From contig OX393576.1 in NCBI GenBank assembly GCA_947652605.1, positions 49,700,966 through 49,764,965 of the forward strand: 64,000 bases of DNA, given 5' to 3'. The first letter of the stretch is position 1. Each line of letters begins with the position of its first letter. This document shows positions 42,213-53,354 of this stretch, piece after piece. Under the pieces are notes generated by a model. That model was not told the DNA's origin. It worked only from the letters and a program-made list of their open reading frames with translations, and did not search any database. The position numbers and the translations under genes are program-made. Source of the DNA: Elmis aenea (taxonomy: Eukaryota; Arthropoda; Insecta; Coleoptera; Elmidae).

Positions 42213-42348
42213 GTTGTAATCTTCGTTCCTGGGTTTAAGACCGCGTCTTCTTTGGTTACGTGTTGACGAGTCCACCACATTTTCTTGGTCTGTTTTAAAA
42301 CAACACGTAACAAGACGCGCTTCTAAACCCGGGAACGAAAATTGCAAC
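42213..42348. repeat. Short hairpin MITE, copy 2
   Basis: GTTGTAATCTTCGTTCCTGG and mirror CCGGGAACGAAAATTGCAAC, continuing inward with CGCGTCTTCTTTGGTTACGTGTTG / CAACACGTAACAAGACGCG. The stem is nearly complete over about 45 bp per arm. Same family as 2127-2274. Confidence 0.65.
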
Positions 42349-42516
42349 AGAAATCAGCTTAGCTTTTATTTAATATTATAGAAACGAACTCTTAAGATAA
42401 AAGTATTTTATCATGGCGCGTACTTCGATTTTCGTCATTACTAGATTACTACTTGATATAACCTTATGTAACTTGAAAATCAAACCCAGGCAGATGGAGT
42501 AAGCCATTAATATCTG

Positions 42517-43508
42517 GAACATTCAAATAGCGAATGTTCAAGTCTGGAAAATGCACCGATAGAATCATTCAAATCTTGAATCGTTCATCGCTGGAATCAA
42601 TCAACGCAGGAATCATGCAACGATGGAACCACGCAACACTGGAATCTTTCATCGCTGGAAAGCTCAAATCTGGAATCCAGAAATTAACAATTTTTTACTG
42701 CCCTCTATATTACAACAGTTTAAGTATAATTTAATTACAGAACACTTCGTTTTATATTTCATCTTAACTATTGCAACTATTGTACAGTGCAAGATTTTAC
42801 ATGGTGTTAATGTATCTCAAGGGCTACGAATTTTGACAAAGTTGCGTAATTTTAATGCTAAGTCAATTCCAAAGAGAAAGTAACTTGAAAAAAAAAATTA
42901 AAAAATTGTGATGAGGCACGTTTAAATTATATTTCAATGAAAAACTACTCTAGTGATAAACTTATTTTTAGCTAACAATTATTATTAAAACCTAACACTA
43001 AAATTAAAATTTAAATGAAAATGATAAATTTATTTTTTACACCGTCCAAATATCATTTCAATTTAATTGTTTAATCAGTTAGGTTTTGCTACGTTATTTT
43101 ATCTCAATGAAATACAATGAAATGGTGCTAGACACAAATTTGGATTTTTTTTTTTTTTTTAATTGACTTAGCATTATAATTATGCAACTTTGCTCTAATT
43201 TGTAGCCCTTGAGATACATTAACACGATGTTTTTATCTTCCACTATACAATAAGGAAGACAAAATATAAAACGAAGTGTTCTGTAATTATATTATGCTTT
43301 GGCTGTTGTAATATAGAGGGCAGCAAAATCCTTAATTTTTGGATTCCAGATTTGAGCTTTCTAGCGATGAACGATTCCCGTGTTGCGTGGTTCCATCGTT
43401 GCATGATTCCCGCGTTGAGTGATTCCAGCGTTGAACGATTCAGGATTTAAATGATTCTACCGGTGCATTTTCCAGATATAAACCTTCCATATTTGAATGT
43501 TCCAAATT
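42517..43508. mobile_element. Foldback element with 15-16-bp tandem units in both arms
   Basis: The left arm begins with about ten units of the form GAATCNNNCAACGCTG (42517-42678), then unique sequence to about 42890. The right arm mirrors both parts (43145-43340 unique, 43341-43508 units). The loop is 42890-43144. Units such as GAATCGTTCATCGCTG, GAATCAATCAACGCAG and GAATCATGCAACGATG keep GAA and the CAA/CTG positions. The plan matches Foldback (FB) elements of flies, which have long inverted repeats built of short tandem units, but the sequence is different. No transposase. Confidence 0.75.
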
Positions 43509-43510
43509 TT

Positions 43511-46329
43511 CATACGACTTCGCAGATGGTAATAAAAAAGCCATAGACAATTTATAAAAGAGTTTTACCCATTTTCGTTTATGTTTAAATTTTTGTGTAT
43601 CGTAATTTTTTTTCTTAATCGCTAGGTCTAAAATTGTTGAAAGTTGAAACCAATAACAGATTAAGATTGCAGATAAAAACAGAAGAGAATTTCGTCTAGT
43701 TTTAAGTTTACGAAGTGTATAAATTTACAGGAACTTATTTCTCGATCTATTTTAACACTAAAGTACTTCTAACTAACTTAGAGGGGCATTTCAGCAAATC
43801 CCGAACCTACTTTCGTTAATTAGCCCATTTTGAAGCATATTTAAGCGAAGTTTCCAACATTAAATATATTTTGGTTTCTGTACTTCGATATTTTAATTTC
43901 CTAAGCACTAATTACGCACACAATACGCAAAATTGGCAAATAACGATTTTAATCAAATAGTAAATACAAATGGCATTCGGTCTACTAGTCACACAAGAAA
44001 CAAAAATTGCAGTACGAAAAAATATCCATAGTAAATATACATTTTACTCAGTAAATTGTTCGGTATCGCAATATGTTTAATGTACTTTTCAATGGGTCAA
44101 TATATAACGAAGTAAATGGATAAGTTGAACGTAATATTAAATAGACTCCTATCATTTGATTGTATTATTGCGTAATGTAATTGCAGGCTAATAAATGTAA
44201 ATATTCTTTAAAAAAAACTTCAATATTAACATCGCTTTTAGAAAGGATGGACCAATATATTTTATTTCAATACAAATAAACAAATTTTTCATTTATATAA
44301 ATTAGCTTTATTAAACATCACTTTTTTAAAGTATATTTTGTCCAAATGCAAAACCAGTTTCTAGACTTCTGCCTCTGTATAAGTTGCTGCCTTATTGTTA
44401 TATTTTTAATAAAAATAATAAAGCTGGTTCCTCATTTTGATAAAAAATAACTACTTAAAAAAAGATGGTCCGTTTTAATTAGGTTTATTTATATCAATAA
44501 ATTAATTACTTGAATTATCGAACTATTTAGCAAATAATAATCATTTATTTGTTTCTTCTCAGTATATTTACTAAATATAACACCATTTTATCCTGAAATA
44601 TTTCTTTTAAAGGCAATATTTAAATTATTTTTCTAAAACGTATATTGTAAAACGCGTCGACTTAAATCCTTATTACTGTCGCAAGATAATATTAAAAAAA
44701 AATCCGCTATGATTTAAACATAAAACTTAATGAACCAAAAATTACGACCATGTAGTAGTTTGTATAGAATAACAGATAGTGGTCCTTGGGTTTATAAAGA
44801 AAACTATTTACATCAGCTATATATTTCGGATCTTTATAATAATAATGAACAGTGTCCTTAAAATTTAAATTAGGAGTCTAATAAGGTACTACTCACCGAT
44901 GAGCGAGGATGATCGAAAGTAATAATAAGGTGAACATTAAAAATTCTCGAAGATAAAATGGTTAAAATTGTTGATGGTACTTCATTGAAATTTGTTTAAA
45001 TTTTTAATCGTAGACACATGTGGTTTTTTCTTGACAAATTGAAACTTGAAAGTTAATTGAAAAGTTGAAAAATTGAAAAATGAAGTTAATAAAGAAAAAA
45101 TCCAACATGTGGTTTCGTAGATAATTTGTCAGTATGATAACGAGGATAGATCAACATCCAATAAATAAAAGGTACAATGGATGATGTTAAACATTTAAAA
45201 ATTTTCGACGGCACAATCAAAACAGTTAACACACAATAAAATTAAATTAAAACAGATTCATTTAAGGGTGGCAACCATCGCATCTTGATGTGCAGAATCA
45301 GAATGTCAAATGGATGAACGACAAAGTGACGTATAAATATGTGTCTAGACTATCTACAACGTGAAATTTTACATGAATAACTTAATTATCGTAGTGGTAA
45401 CAATTACAATGGTAATACAGTAGAAAAGGACTTACAATATAACAAGTATCCTTACGGTATTATTACAGAATGAGTAATAACTTAACTTATAACATACTAA
45501 AATGGTGTAGTTCATATAATACAAAAATTATTGTAATGTAATATAATTTAAGTACAAAGTAGTCAAGATATTATAACTATAAATAATTAGTAACGAACCC
45601 AATGCTCTTAATAATAGAACTGACATTAGTAATTTGAGCCTGATATATACTTATTTACTTCGCTCCTCAAGCATTTAACTTTCAACTTTTTGGTTGTTTT
45701 TTATTTTTCATCACAATAATCTTTTCTTATAGTTTTCCTTTTTTATTTCACATACACAAACGTAGATATGATTCCGTTTTGGGGTGTTTTTAAATTTTCA
45801 TATATGGTATTTTACACCATATTATTTAGCGCAGATTTACTCTTTTGTGCTGCTAAAAGCATGTATTTTAAATTTTCATATTGTTTTATTTGCAGAGACA
45901 ATCTTTGTTTTATTAGCCCATTACGTAATTGACAGAAATATCCGCTTTAATACGGAAGCTTAACGTGCAGTTGATTGCGGGTGCAGGTGTATAAAATTAC
46001 ATGTCACTCTAGATCTTTTGTGCCAAACAACAAGTACTAGAGGTTCAGTTAGTGTGCATATCCTGTGTGATAAAAAGTTTTTATGTGCATTTTGTGTCAT
46101 AAGCAAAAGTAAAACATCCGGAATCCATTAATTTAATTGTTAGTACATAGAAGGCTAATTTAAAAATGCCATTTTAGGTTATAACAACAAGTAGTAATTA
46201 TGATTTGTTGTTGAGTTTAATTTTCTTTAATATTTTTTTTTGTTATTGGATGATTGGGTGCAATAACTACTTCAATTGTTTAAAATTAAAATTAAATTTT
46301 CTGTGATAGGTACTTTTTATTCATACGCC
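43511..46329. other. No recognisable feature
   Basis: The longest stretch without repeat ends that I recognise. Uniformly AT-rich, no frame above about 60 codons, no RNA gene signal. If the region has host intergenic or intronic DNA, this is a likely place. Confidence 0.45.
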
Positions 46330-46570
46330 TATTTACAGTTAGTTGTGAGGCTTTTGTTTCTTTTATTGCATGTGGCCTCTTTTTGTATGCTTCCCTCAAT
46401 TTTTTTAAATCTCTTGTTAGTTCTCTAACCTTACTCAACTCGATATTTCTGTTTGTGGCAGCTTCTTATACCTTCTCATTCCAATTTTTTTTAAATTTTC
46501 CTTTTCCGTTTTACTTCCAGTTCGCGCTTGATATGTTTTTTTTTTGGGCATCCTATTTTCTCCGATTATA
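46330..46570 (-). pseudogene. LINE C-terminal tail fragment
   Basis: Minus strand, across frames: RMPKKK..., then LTRDLKKLREAYKKRPHAIK. It parallels the fragment at 56660-57010 (NRMPRE..., and a GGAGTCATCC region) and resembles the tails behind LINE reverse transcriptases. Strongly decayed. Confidence 0.35.
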
Positions 46571-46875
46571 ATGTATACATCGTCATTTAAAATGTATGCA
46601 ACAAATAGAAAAGTCTTTTGTTATCGATTTCTCAGAACATTTTATTCCTGATAAAAGTTGGTGCGTGGCCCAAAACCAATTTAATATTTAAAAAAATCAA
46701 TGAAACTTCATAGCACACTAGGTTTTAGCGATTTTAGAAATATTCGCAGAAGTAAAGTGCTCTTATTTTTTAACAGGTACAGAAAAATTAATAAAAAACG
46801 TTGTTAAGAGTTTAAAAATATGACCTACTATAATATTTGACGTTTAATAAATATATATAAAAGTCCAGCCTGACT

Positions 46876-47453
46876 CATTGAATAAAAAGATAAAGGAAAG
46901 AACTTTTATTACTATACTGCAGCGTTTGGGCGGCGACGGAAATTACGACATAAATGGCCTCTGATGGCGGCCGGTTTTGACAAACAGTCAAGAAATTTAG
47001 GGTTTTGTGTGCTAAAATGGTTAACTGCAGATCTTGTAGTCTTACTAGGTCAAAAAATGTTGAAGATTAAAAGATTACATTTCATAGGTAAGTAGACATT
47101 AATATTTTGTAGTGTAATCATGTATTGAAAATTTGATGTGGTCTGTCAAATTGTTATGTCATATCAGTGGCGTGCATTTGTGTACAGCATATTTTTTAAC
47201 TCTCATAATAAACAATCCAAATATTGAAATATGCTGTCGTTTTTTTTTAATTCCCTCAACCACGAAACAAGAAATAAATAAGTGAATAACAGGCTCAATT
47301 TAAAACAAAGCAAATATTTACAATAATCAATACATATTTAAAAATGTTAGATACGCCACTGAGAAGCGGAAACATGCATCCGCCATATTGAGGGGCTAAT
47401 CTGGACGCCTTAGTATCGCTATAACGCTCCTTCCTTTATCTTTTTATTCAATG
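46876..47453 (+). mobile_element. P-like non-autonomous element inserted in the HINE
   Basis: Ends CATTGAATAAAAAGATAAAGGA and mirror TCCTTTATCTTTTTATTCAATG, 8-bp duplication GCCTGACT (46868-46875, 47454-47461). CA...TG tips with 8-bp duplications fit the P superfamily. Inside, a short frame resembles the first exon of a THAP-type protein. 578 bp, so it depends on outside transposase. A hAT origin cannot be excluded from the duplication alone. Confidence 0.6.
47017..47087 (+). pseudogene. THAP-like first-exon remnant
   Basis: ATG at 47017 reads MVNCRSCSLTRSKNVED, a stop, then KITFHR, followed at once by the splice donor AG/GTAAGT (47086-47093). THAP zinc fingers of P-type transposases start MxxC..xxC and reach a conserved FHxFP about 20 residues on; the two cysteines, the 'FH' and the donor fit. 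The in-frame stop shows decay. Confidence 0.45.
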
Positions 47454-47715
47454 GCCTGACTCTGTCTATCTATCTATCTATCTATCTGTGACTCTGTGAC
47501 TGACACGGTAACGCATGAATATAGCTACGGGTTAACTTATGTCATACATGACAATCATCATGAGGTTATGTTATTATAGTATAGTAATCTGTAATGATAT
47601 TATAGTAATCTGTAATGTTATTATAGTAATCTGTAACGCGGGTTGACTTATGTTATACTTGACAATCCCGTCCTAGGACGGGCTAACTGCTAGTTTCCAA
47701 TAATTATAATTATTA

Positions 47716-47920
47716 CTAGCAGTTAGCCCGTCCTAGGACGGGATTGTCAAGTATGAAATAAGTCAACCCGTGTTACAGATTACTATAATAACATTACAGA
47801 TTACTATAATAACATGATGATTGTCAAGTATGACATAAGTCAACCCGTAGCTATATTCATGCGTTACCGTGTCACAGATAGATAGATAGATAGACAGAGT
47901 CAGGCTGGACTTTTATATAT
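47716..47920 (-). mobile_element. Helentron-like non-autonomous element (HINE), minus copy
   Basis: Mirror of the plus copy: CTAG at 47716-47719, palindrome 47727-47742, then GATTGTCAAGTATG, ACATTACAGATTACT, ATAGCTATATTCATGCG-like phrases, (GATA)n at 47878-47894 and GAGTCAGGCTGGACTT. Only 22 bp separate the two stem-loop ends, so the two copies meet tail to tail and form a near-perfect palindrome of about 450 bp. Confidence 0.65.
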
Positions 47921-48419
47921 ATTTATTATATTATAACTTTAACATTCAAAAAATCAGTCACTAAAATCTAGTGTCATTTTACTTTTTATTTAACTTGTTT
48001 TATTTTAAAATTAATTTTAGGTCATGCACAAACTTTTATCAGCAATATAATTTTCTGAGATAATGATAATACAAAACTTTGCCATTTACTGCATACTTTT
48101 TGGGTGTTAAAATTAACATAAAACTAAAATTTTGCTACAAAATTTCGTAATTAATATCAATTTGTGATTCTTAACAACTTTTTTCTATATTTTTTTTTGT
48201 AGGTAGGTACCTGTTAAAATAAGAACACTTTACTCCTGCGAATATTACTAAAATCGCTAAAATCTAGAGTGGTATGAATTTTATTGAACTCTTTTTTATC
48301 TTAAAATTAGTTTCAAGCCATTGACTTACAATATTTGGAATAACATTTTCTGAGAAATCGATAATAAAATACTTTTCCATTTGTCGCATACTTTTAGAAT
48401 GACTCTGTATACATGACCT

Positions 48420-48970
48420 AGCCATGTTACTTGTGCGTCTTTGGTGTTTTATTCTACTGGTTTTAGGTTTTCTCTGTGGGTTTCGTTTCTAATTTTGTCC
48501 CTACGCGTTTTACCGTTATTTTTCTTAAAACTTTTAATTTTATACTTTTTCTCGTGCGTGGTCCATGATTCGCAACCATAATGTTAGGATGGAGCTAAAC
48601 ACTTAACGATATAATATCTACCTTCGTTTCTTTGGTAACCTCTTTTTCAAGAAATGGTTTCTTTATCGCCATAAATAGCATATTTCCTATTTCGTTTATG
48701 TTTTATCTATCTTTCCGGTACAGTGTAGGTACACACTCCTAGGTACATATTTATAGCTTTTTACATTCCTAGTCGTATTTCATCTAGACTTAAATTATGT
48801 TTAATCTCCGCATTTAAGAAGATTTTTGATTTGTCTTTGCATATTTATATATTATGTTTACTTAGTTGCCTATTTATGATTTTCATATTGTGCATAAACT
48901 TTTTTTCGGATTCTCCTAGTTAGGCATTATCGTCTGCGAAAATTATTTAATTGAATACTTTTCGATCCAC
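48420..48970 (-). pseudogene. LINE reverse transcriptase fragment (ADD box to C-terminus)
   Basis: Minus strand: the FADDNA-type box near 48930 followed by 'GESEKKFMHNMKIINRQLSK', 'CKDKSKIFLN', 'INMYLGV', then YGCESWTTHEKKYKIKSFKK. The order (ADD, KTK-like, YLG, YGxExW) is that of non-LTR reverse transcriptases. Several stops interrupt it, so it is a relic. It lies right beside the family C foldback. Confidence 0.65.
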
Positions 48971-49623
48971 TTTTCAGCATTCAAGCCTAAAAAGGGTTTG
49001 CTTTGCTGTCTGCATGCTTTTATGTTTTACTAACACGCAAAATTTCTTTTCTAAAATTGTGTTCAATGCAGGTCTCGGGTTTAACTTAGTAACTTAAATT
49101 TAGTTAATGTATATAATTTAAATGTAAACAAAACATTTTATTTTAGAGTTCTAAACTTTAAATAACGTGATGAAGTCAATGTCTTTTAAACCAAGTGAAT
49201 AAACGTCTCTTAAGAAAAACCTAGTTACCTATACCACTGCAATGCGAATAAAATTGCTAACATATACCGTAGACAGTAGACACAGTACTTTATACGAACT
49301 GTTTCGCATAACTTTTGCAAGAAATACGATATTGCTGTAATATTTTTGATCGTTATCATATTATAAGTATTCATAACATGTGATTACGCATAATTCGAAA
49401 AAATTTATTGCGACTTCATGTGGGATATGTGTGAGAACAATTGTAATGTGCATTGAGAAAGCGTTTGTGTATTTTCATTTTACAAATCAAAATTGCATCT
49501 AGATAATTAAATCGTAATACAGCGGTTATAATGCTATTACTATTAGCATTATATTTCTATGTAAGTTGTTTGTAATATATTTATTATTACCGTCATTTCG
49601 TACTACCCGTTATTTTAGTGCTA
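48971..49623. other. No recognisable feature
   Basis: AT-rich DNA without repeat ends or coding potential. Confidence 0.45.
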
Positions 49624-49624
49624 T

Positions 49625-49949
49625 AGTCCCAGATAACATATCCATAGGAATCTCGCTTATTATAAGAGATAAATTGCTTAAATTGGATAAATTATGAGCA
49701 TGAGAGGAGTTAGAATAATTTTTAAAAGTTCAAAATTCCTCGTACTTCAGATGTTATAACAAAAAATATGAACATGTAAATTTCTTTTTTCTCTCCTACC
49801 TTTTTTAAAATTTTAGTACCAGGAATGGTGTACTTTTAAACATTTATTGTAGCACCTCTCATACTTAGGAATAATTCATCTAATTTAAGGCTGAATCTCT
49901 TATAATAAACGATCCTCATGCTGCAAATGTTATCTGGGCCACCCTGTAT
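49625..49949. mobile_element. Mariner-type foldback MITE, worn
   Basis: Left GTCCCAGATAACATATCC, then AATCTCGCTTATTATAAGAGAT; right AATCTCTTATAATAAACGATCC, then ATGTTATCTGGGCCACCCTGTA. The left TACAGGG tip is lost. The arms are the same family as the 66-bp palindrome at 57084-57149. Confidence 0.65.
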
Positions 49950-52407
49950 ACCGCTCTCGTACTTTGCTACTACATTAAAAAATAAATTGGCCTATATTAT
50001 GTTAGATTTCAAAACAAAATCATTTTACAAATATTTTTTTTACTAAAGTAAGTAAATTTGTTTTTATTATTACGGATTGGTCTGCTTTTTTAAATATATG
50101 TATGAAGAATGTACCTATTGATTAATCGATAGATAATTGAGAATTGGCCGTATTGGATCTTTTAAAGGCTTATCTCTTATAGGCTCTAATCGGTTTTTAT
50201 TAAAATTAATTATGCATTGAAATATTAGATGAAAATAGTTTGACTTTTTTAATTTTACCTTAATTCTTAGTGTTTGAAAATCACTGTCAGTGAACTAAGG
50301 AATTTGATGAACAAACACATCGTTTTTGAAGTACTGCAAATAAGGAAAAACATCTTGGAATAATAACAAAACTAAATGACTAAAAATATTTTTTAGGCAT
50401 AACCTATTTCGAGCATTTCAGGTTTCAAATGCATTCTTTATCTGTTTTATGGATTTTATATATCAGAAAGAAACCTCCTAAAATCAAAATTAAGACGTAA
50501 TAAACAAATTTGAAACGTGCATTTATAATGTAATTAGACAACAAAACTAATCAAGTCAATAATTAGCTATTTACACAGTAGTCGGCCAATTGGCTTATCG
50601 GTGCATCTCTTATAAATATTGTAAAAAAAGTTATAGTGTTTTGAAATCTAAAATAAGTCTAAAATGTGAAAATCAAATATGGCGCCCGTAATAAATAACA
50701 ACTGTTAATAAAATAAAACCGAACTGAATAAATTAATTACTGTTTCATGTCTTTGCAGATTTTTTTTTTTGAAAATGATTGCCTGTATCTATGTAGATAT
50801 GAAAATCATTAATTTAGCAATTAAGCTAAATTTAATTAATAAACGATATTCCCATGTTTTAAAATTTAATAAACCTGTGTACCTATATTTATATTCTATA
50901 ATGAATCATTTTATTAACTCAAAAGTTTTGCGAGATGGTAACAACTATATTTATTCATGTGTTCAGCTTAGTTGTATGCACAATGATAATTTATTAAATC
51001 TGTAACGTACTTTAGTACATATATACATTGAAAAAAATTACGTTATTGTTTTGTAAGTTACAAATTTGCTAAATGTGCTTTAAGAACCACACACTTAAGT
51101 GAAAGTTATCGACAATATATTAATTATATGCGATAAAAAAGGTATAGCAGACGCCATATTTCACTTCGCCGTGCTATAATTGGGTTTTATTTTAGCAGTA
51201 AATATACCACAGTGTCACTTGGTTAATGTTACGGCTTTGTAATGAGAATAAATGTTAGAAGTGTATTACGTTATTGGTGTTATGCATTTTCCATTTCAAG
51301 GGATTTAAGAGTAATTTGGAACGTTTAAGATTGCCCGCTTTCTTACATAACGAGCCATAAATGGCTTAAGTAATGTAGTTAAAGCAATTACTCATGTTGA
51401 GTGTAACGAGACCGTCGGAAAAGTGCTTGAATTTAGTAATAATACCGTGTGATCAAAATTTTAAGACCGTGTGAGTTATCTCGGTAACTACTATAGTTGG
51501 CGAAAATATGATTTTGTTTGATAACATAAGTGTTATGATCTCAAAAAATATGTATCAGTTTTCGCCAATTATTGTGTAATAGTTACATTAATAATAATTT
51601 AATAATAATTTTAGTAACAATAATTTAATAAATACTTTAAATTCGGACCACCCTGTACGCTAGCTTTTAAATTATTATCTCTTCCCTACTCATTTCGAAC
51701 TCGATGTCTGCCATTTTTAAAAGTAACTGTATTTTGCACGGGCTGCAAGAAGCTTTAAAGCTTAAAACGGGCGCTTTTATTTAAATTGTAGGCTTTTGTC
51801 TTTCGCATTAATTGTTCTTTAAGATTATCCTTAAATAAGTGCATTTGCGATTAAGTCTAACTTAGCGTATTTGAGTGTATTTAGTGTTTTGTCCCGTCGA
51901 AATCAGAATAAATATTGAAAAGCGGCCTTAGATGTACCTGGTTATACCAACAACCGCAAGTGCCACGAAGCAAACCCCAGCTGACTCGCAGCATGAGTTT
52001 GATTGCTCTGTCCTACAGCAATGGACATAAATCTAGGAGGCAGGATACGCAAGTAACACAAGAGCTGCCTTCACAGCTGTTCACTGGAAAATTAATGAAC
52101 TCTCAACCCGAGTCCTGTTTGTTAGGAGTGCCTCGGATTCGGGAGACGAACACTAATGCAATATAAATAACTCTGATCAGACAAATCCAAATTAGAGCAC
52201 ATCCCAGCGATACTTAGATTTAAACGATCTCTAGTACCTACCTTTAGCAAGCCTATTTACTGACTCACTTATAACACTCTGTTTTCCATTATTATTTTTT
52301 TAGTTTGATCAAAATTTCGTAGACATTGACATAAACTGAACGGAAAACTCGGTAACTAAGCAACAGCATTGTTGTCCCCATGGTAACGATGCTGGAACCT
52401 CCATTTA
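49950..52407. other. No gene recognised; orphan element end near 51655 and a GC-balanced patch at 51915-52166
   Basis: AT-rich until 51900. ATTCGGACCACCCTGTA at 51641-51657 is a single mariner-type tip without a mate. 51915-52166 is open for 83 codons on the plus strand and closer to balanced composition; it could be an old element or an exon, but there is no similarity that I recognise. Confidence 0.4.
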
Positions 52408-52415
52408 CTTTTAAC

Positions 52416-53346
52416 CAGGAACAAAAAAAAAAAATAATTAGTTCCTATTTGAACGTGAACGGAAACAAAATACTTCGTTTTTGTTCTTTACACTCCCGCC
52501 CATAAAATTTGGTTTTCGCTTTCGTAAACCGAAAGTTTATAAGGGTTAAAACCGGTTTTTCTGGTTTTTTTTTTAATCACCATATCGAATACCTATTTTT
52601 TTAAGTCACCACCCTCTTTTGTTAAATGTGAGATGTAAAATGTTTTTGATGAATTTTAAAACTCATTCCCTTTTTTTCTGTTTCTTAGCAATTATTGGGC
52701 CTCCGCTAAATTGTAAACGGCGATATGTTTGGTTTTGATCATTATGGACAGCATAATTTACACTAGCGAACCGCCATATTAAATTCACCAAATTGTTAAA
52801 CACATTTAACATGTAACCAAATAAAATTTTTGCATTTTATTTAGAATATAAACTGTCAGGTAAATCCCAACTAGTTTGTCTGTTGTGTTGTTGTGTGTTG
52901 ATCATCAACATCAAATGTCATATTTTTAAACTGTTAAAAAGAACGTGATTATTACGCGCCTATTTGTGGTCCAATCAAGTGTATGTTATTTATTAATGAT
53001 CCAATAAACAATTAGAAAAAGAGAATATTTATACCATTACTTGTGTTGCACGAAATTGCAAGTATTAGCAATAAAGTTGTCAAAACATATGTAAATGGAG
53101 AAACGTGAATCTCACTTATTTCAAGTGAGATAGGTATGTTACTGCATAGACGATAAATTCGCGTTTAAATAAAAATTAAATATTGAAAAACCGGTGAACA
53201 CTGGTTAAAACCGGTTTTAACCGGTTTAGGAATCAGCTATTTCGTTTTTGAACTTGAACGAAAAATAATAATTTCGTTTTCGTTCCTATAAAAATTTCGC
53301 TTAATTTCGTTCAACGTTTTTGTTTTCGTTCCGTTCTTAGTCCCTG
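52416..53346. mobile_element. hAT-type MITE, CAGGGACTGAGAACGG family, copy 2
   Basis: Right end CGTTCCGTTCTTAGTCCCTG and left CAGGAACAAAAAAA, exact 8-bp duplication CTTTTAAC (52408-52415, 53347-53354). The interior repeats that of 12228-13419 in opposite orientation, including the GAAATTGCAAGTATTAGC and CTTATTTCAAGTGAGAT phrases and the AAACCGGTTTTAACCGG run. Confidence 0.85.
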
Positions 53347-53354
53347 CTTTTAAC

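Larger units (their letters stand above)
46861..47693 (+). mobile_element. Helentron-like non-autonomous element (HINE), plus copy
   Basis: From AAGTCCAGCCTGACTC, split by the P-like insertion, through CTGACTCTGTCTATCTATC, with a (CTAT)n run at 47463-47488, to CGCATGAATATAGCTACGGG, a direct repeat ATTATAGTAATCTGTAATG, the perfect 16-bp palindrome CCCGTCCTAGGACGGG (47667-47682) and CTAG at 47690-47693. An internal microsatellite and a stem-loop just before CTAG are the signs of Helitron/Helentron-derived elements. No RepHel protein. Confidence 0.65.
46576..48409. mobile_element. Mariner-type foldback MITE, family C, copy 2, with nested insertions
   Basis: Left TACATCGTCATTTAAAATG and right TTTTAGAATGACTCTGTA. 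The arms share TCGATTTCTCAGAACATTTTATTCC / GGAATAACATTTTCTGAGAAATCGA and ATATTCGCAGAAGTAAAGTGCTC / ACACTTTACTCCTGCGAATATT. The middle (about 46861-47920) is an inverted HINE pair holding a P-like element. The family is shared with 16606-17625. Confidence 0.7.

Noticed and set aside
47463..47894. Palindromic CTAT/GATA tracts as a replication or CRISPR-like array
   Set aside because: Explained by two inverted HINE copies; there are no regular spacers.
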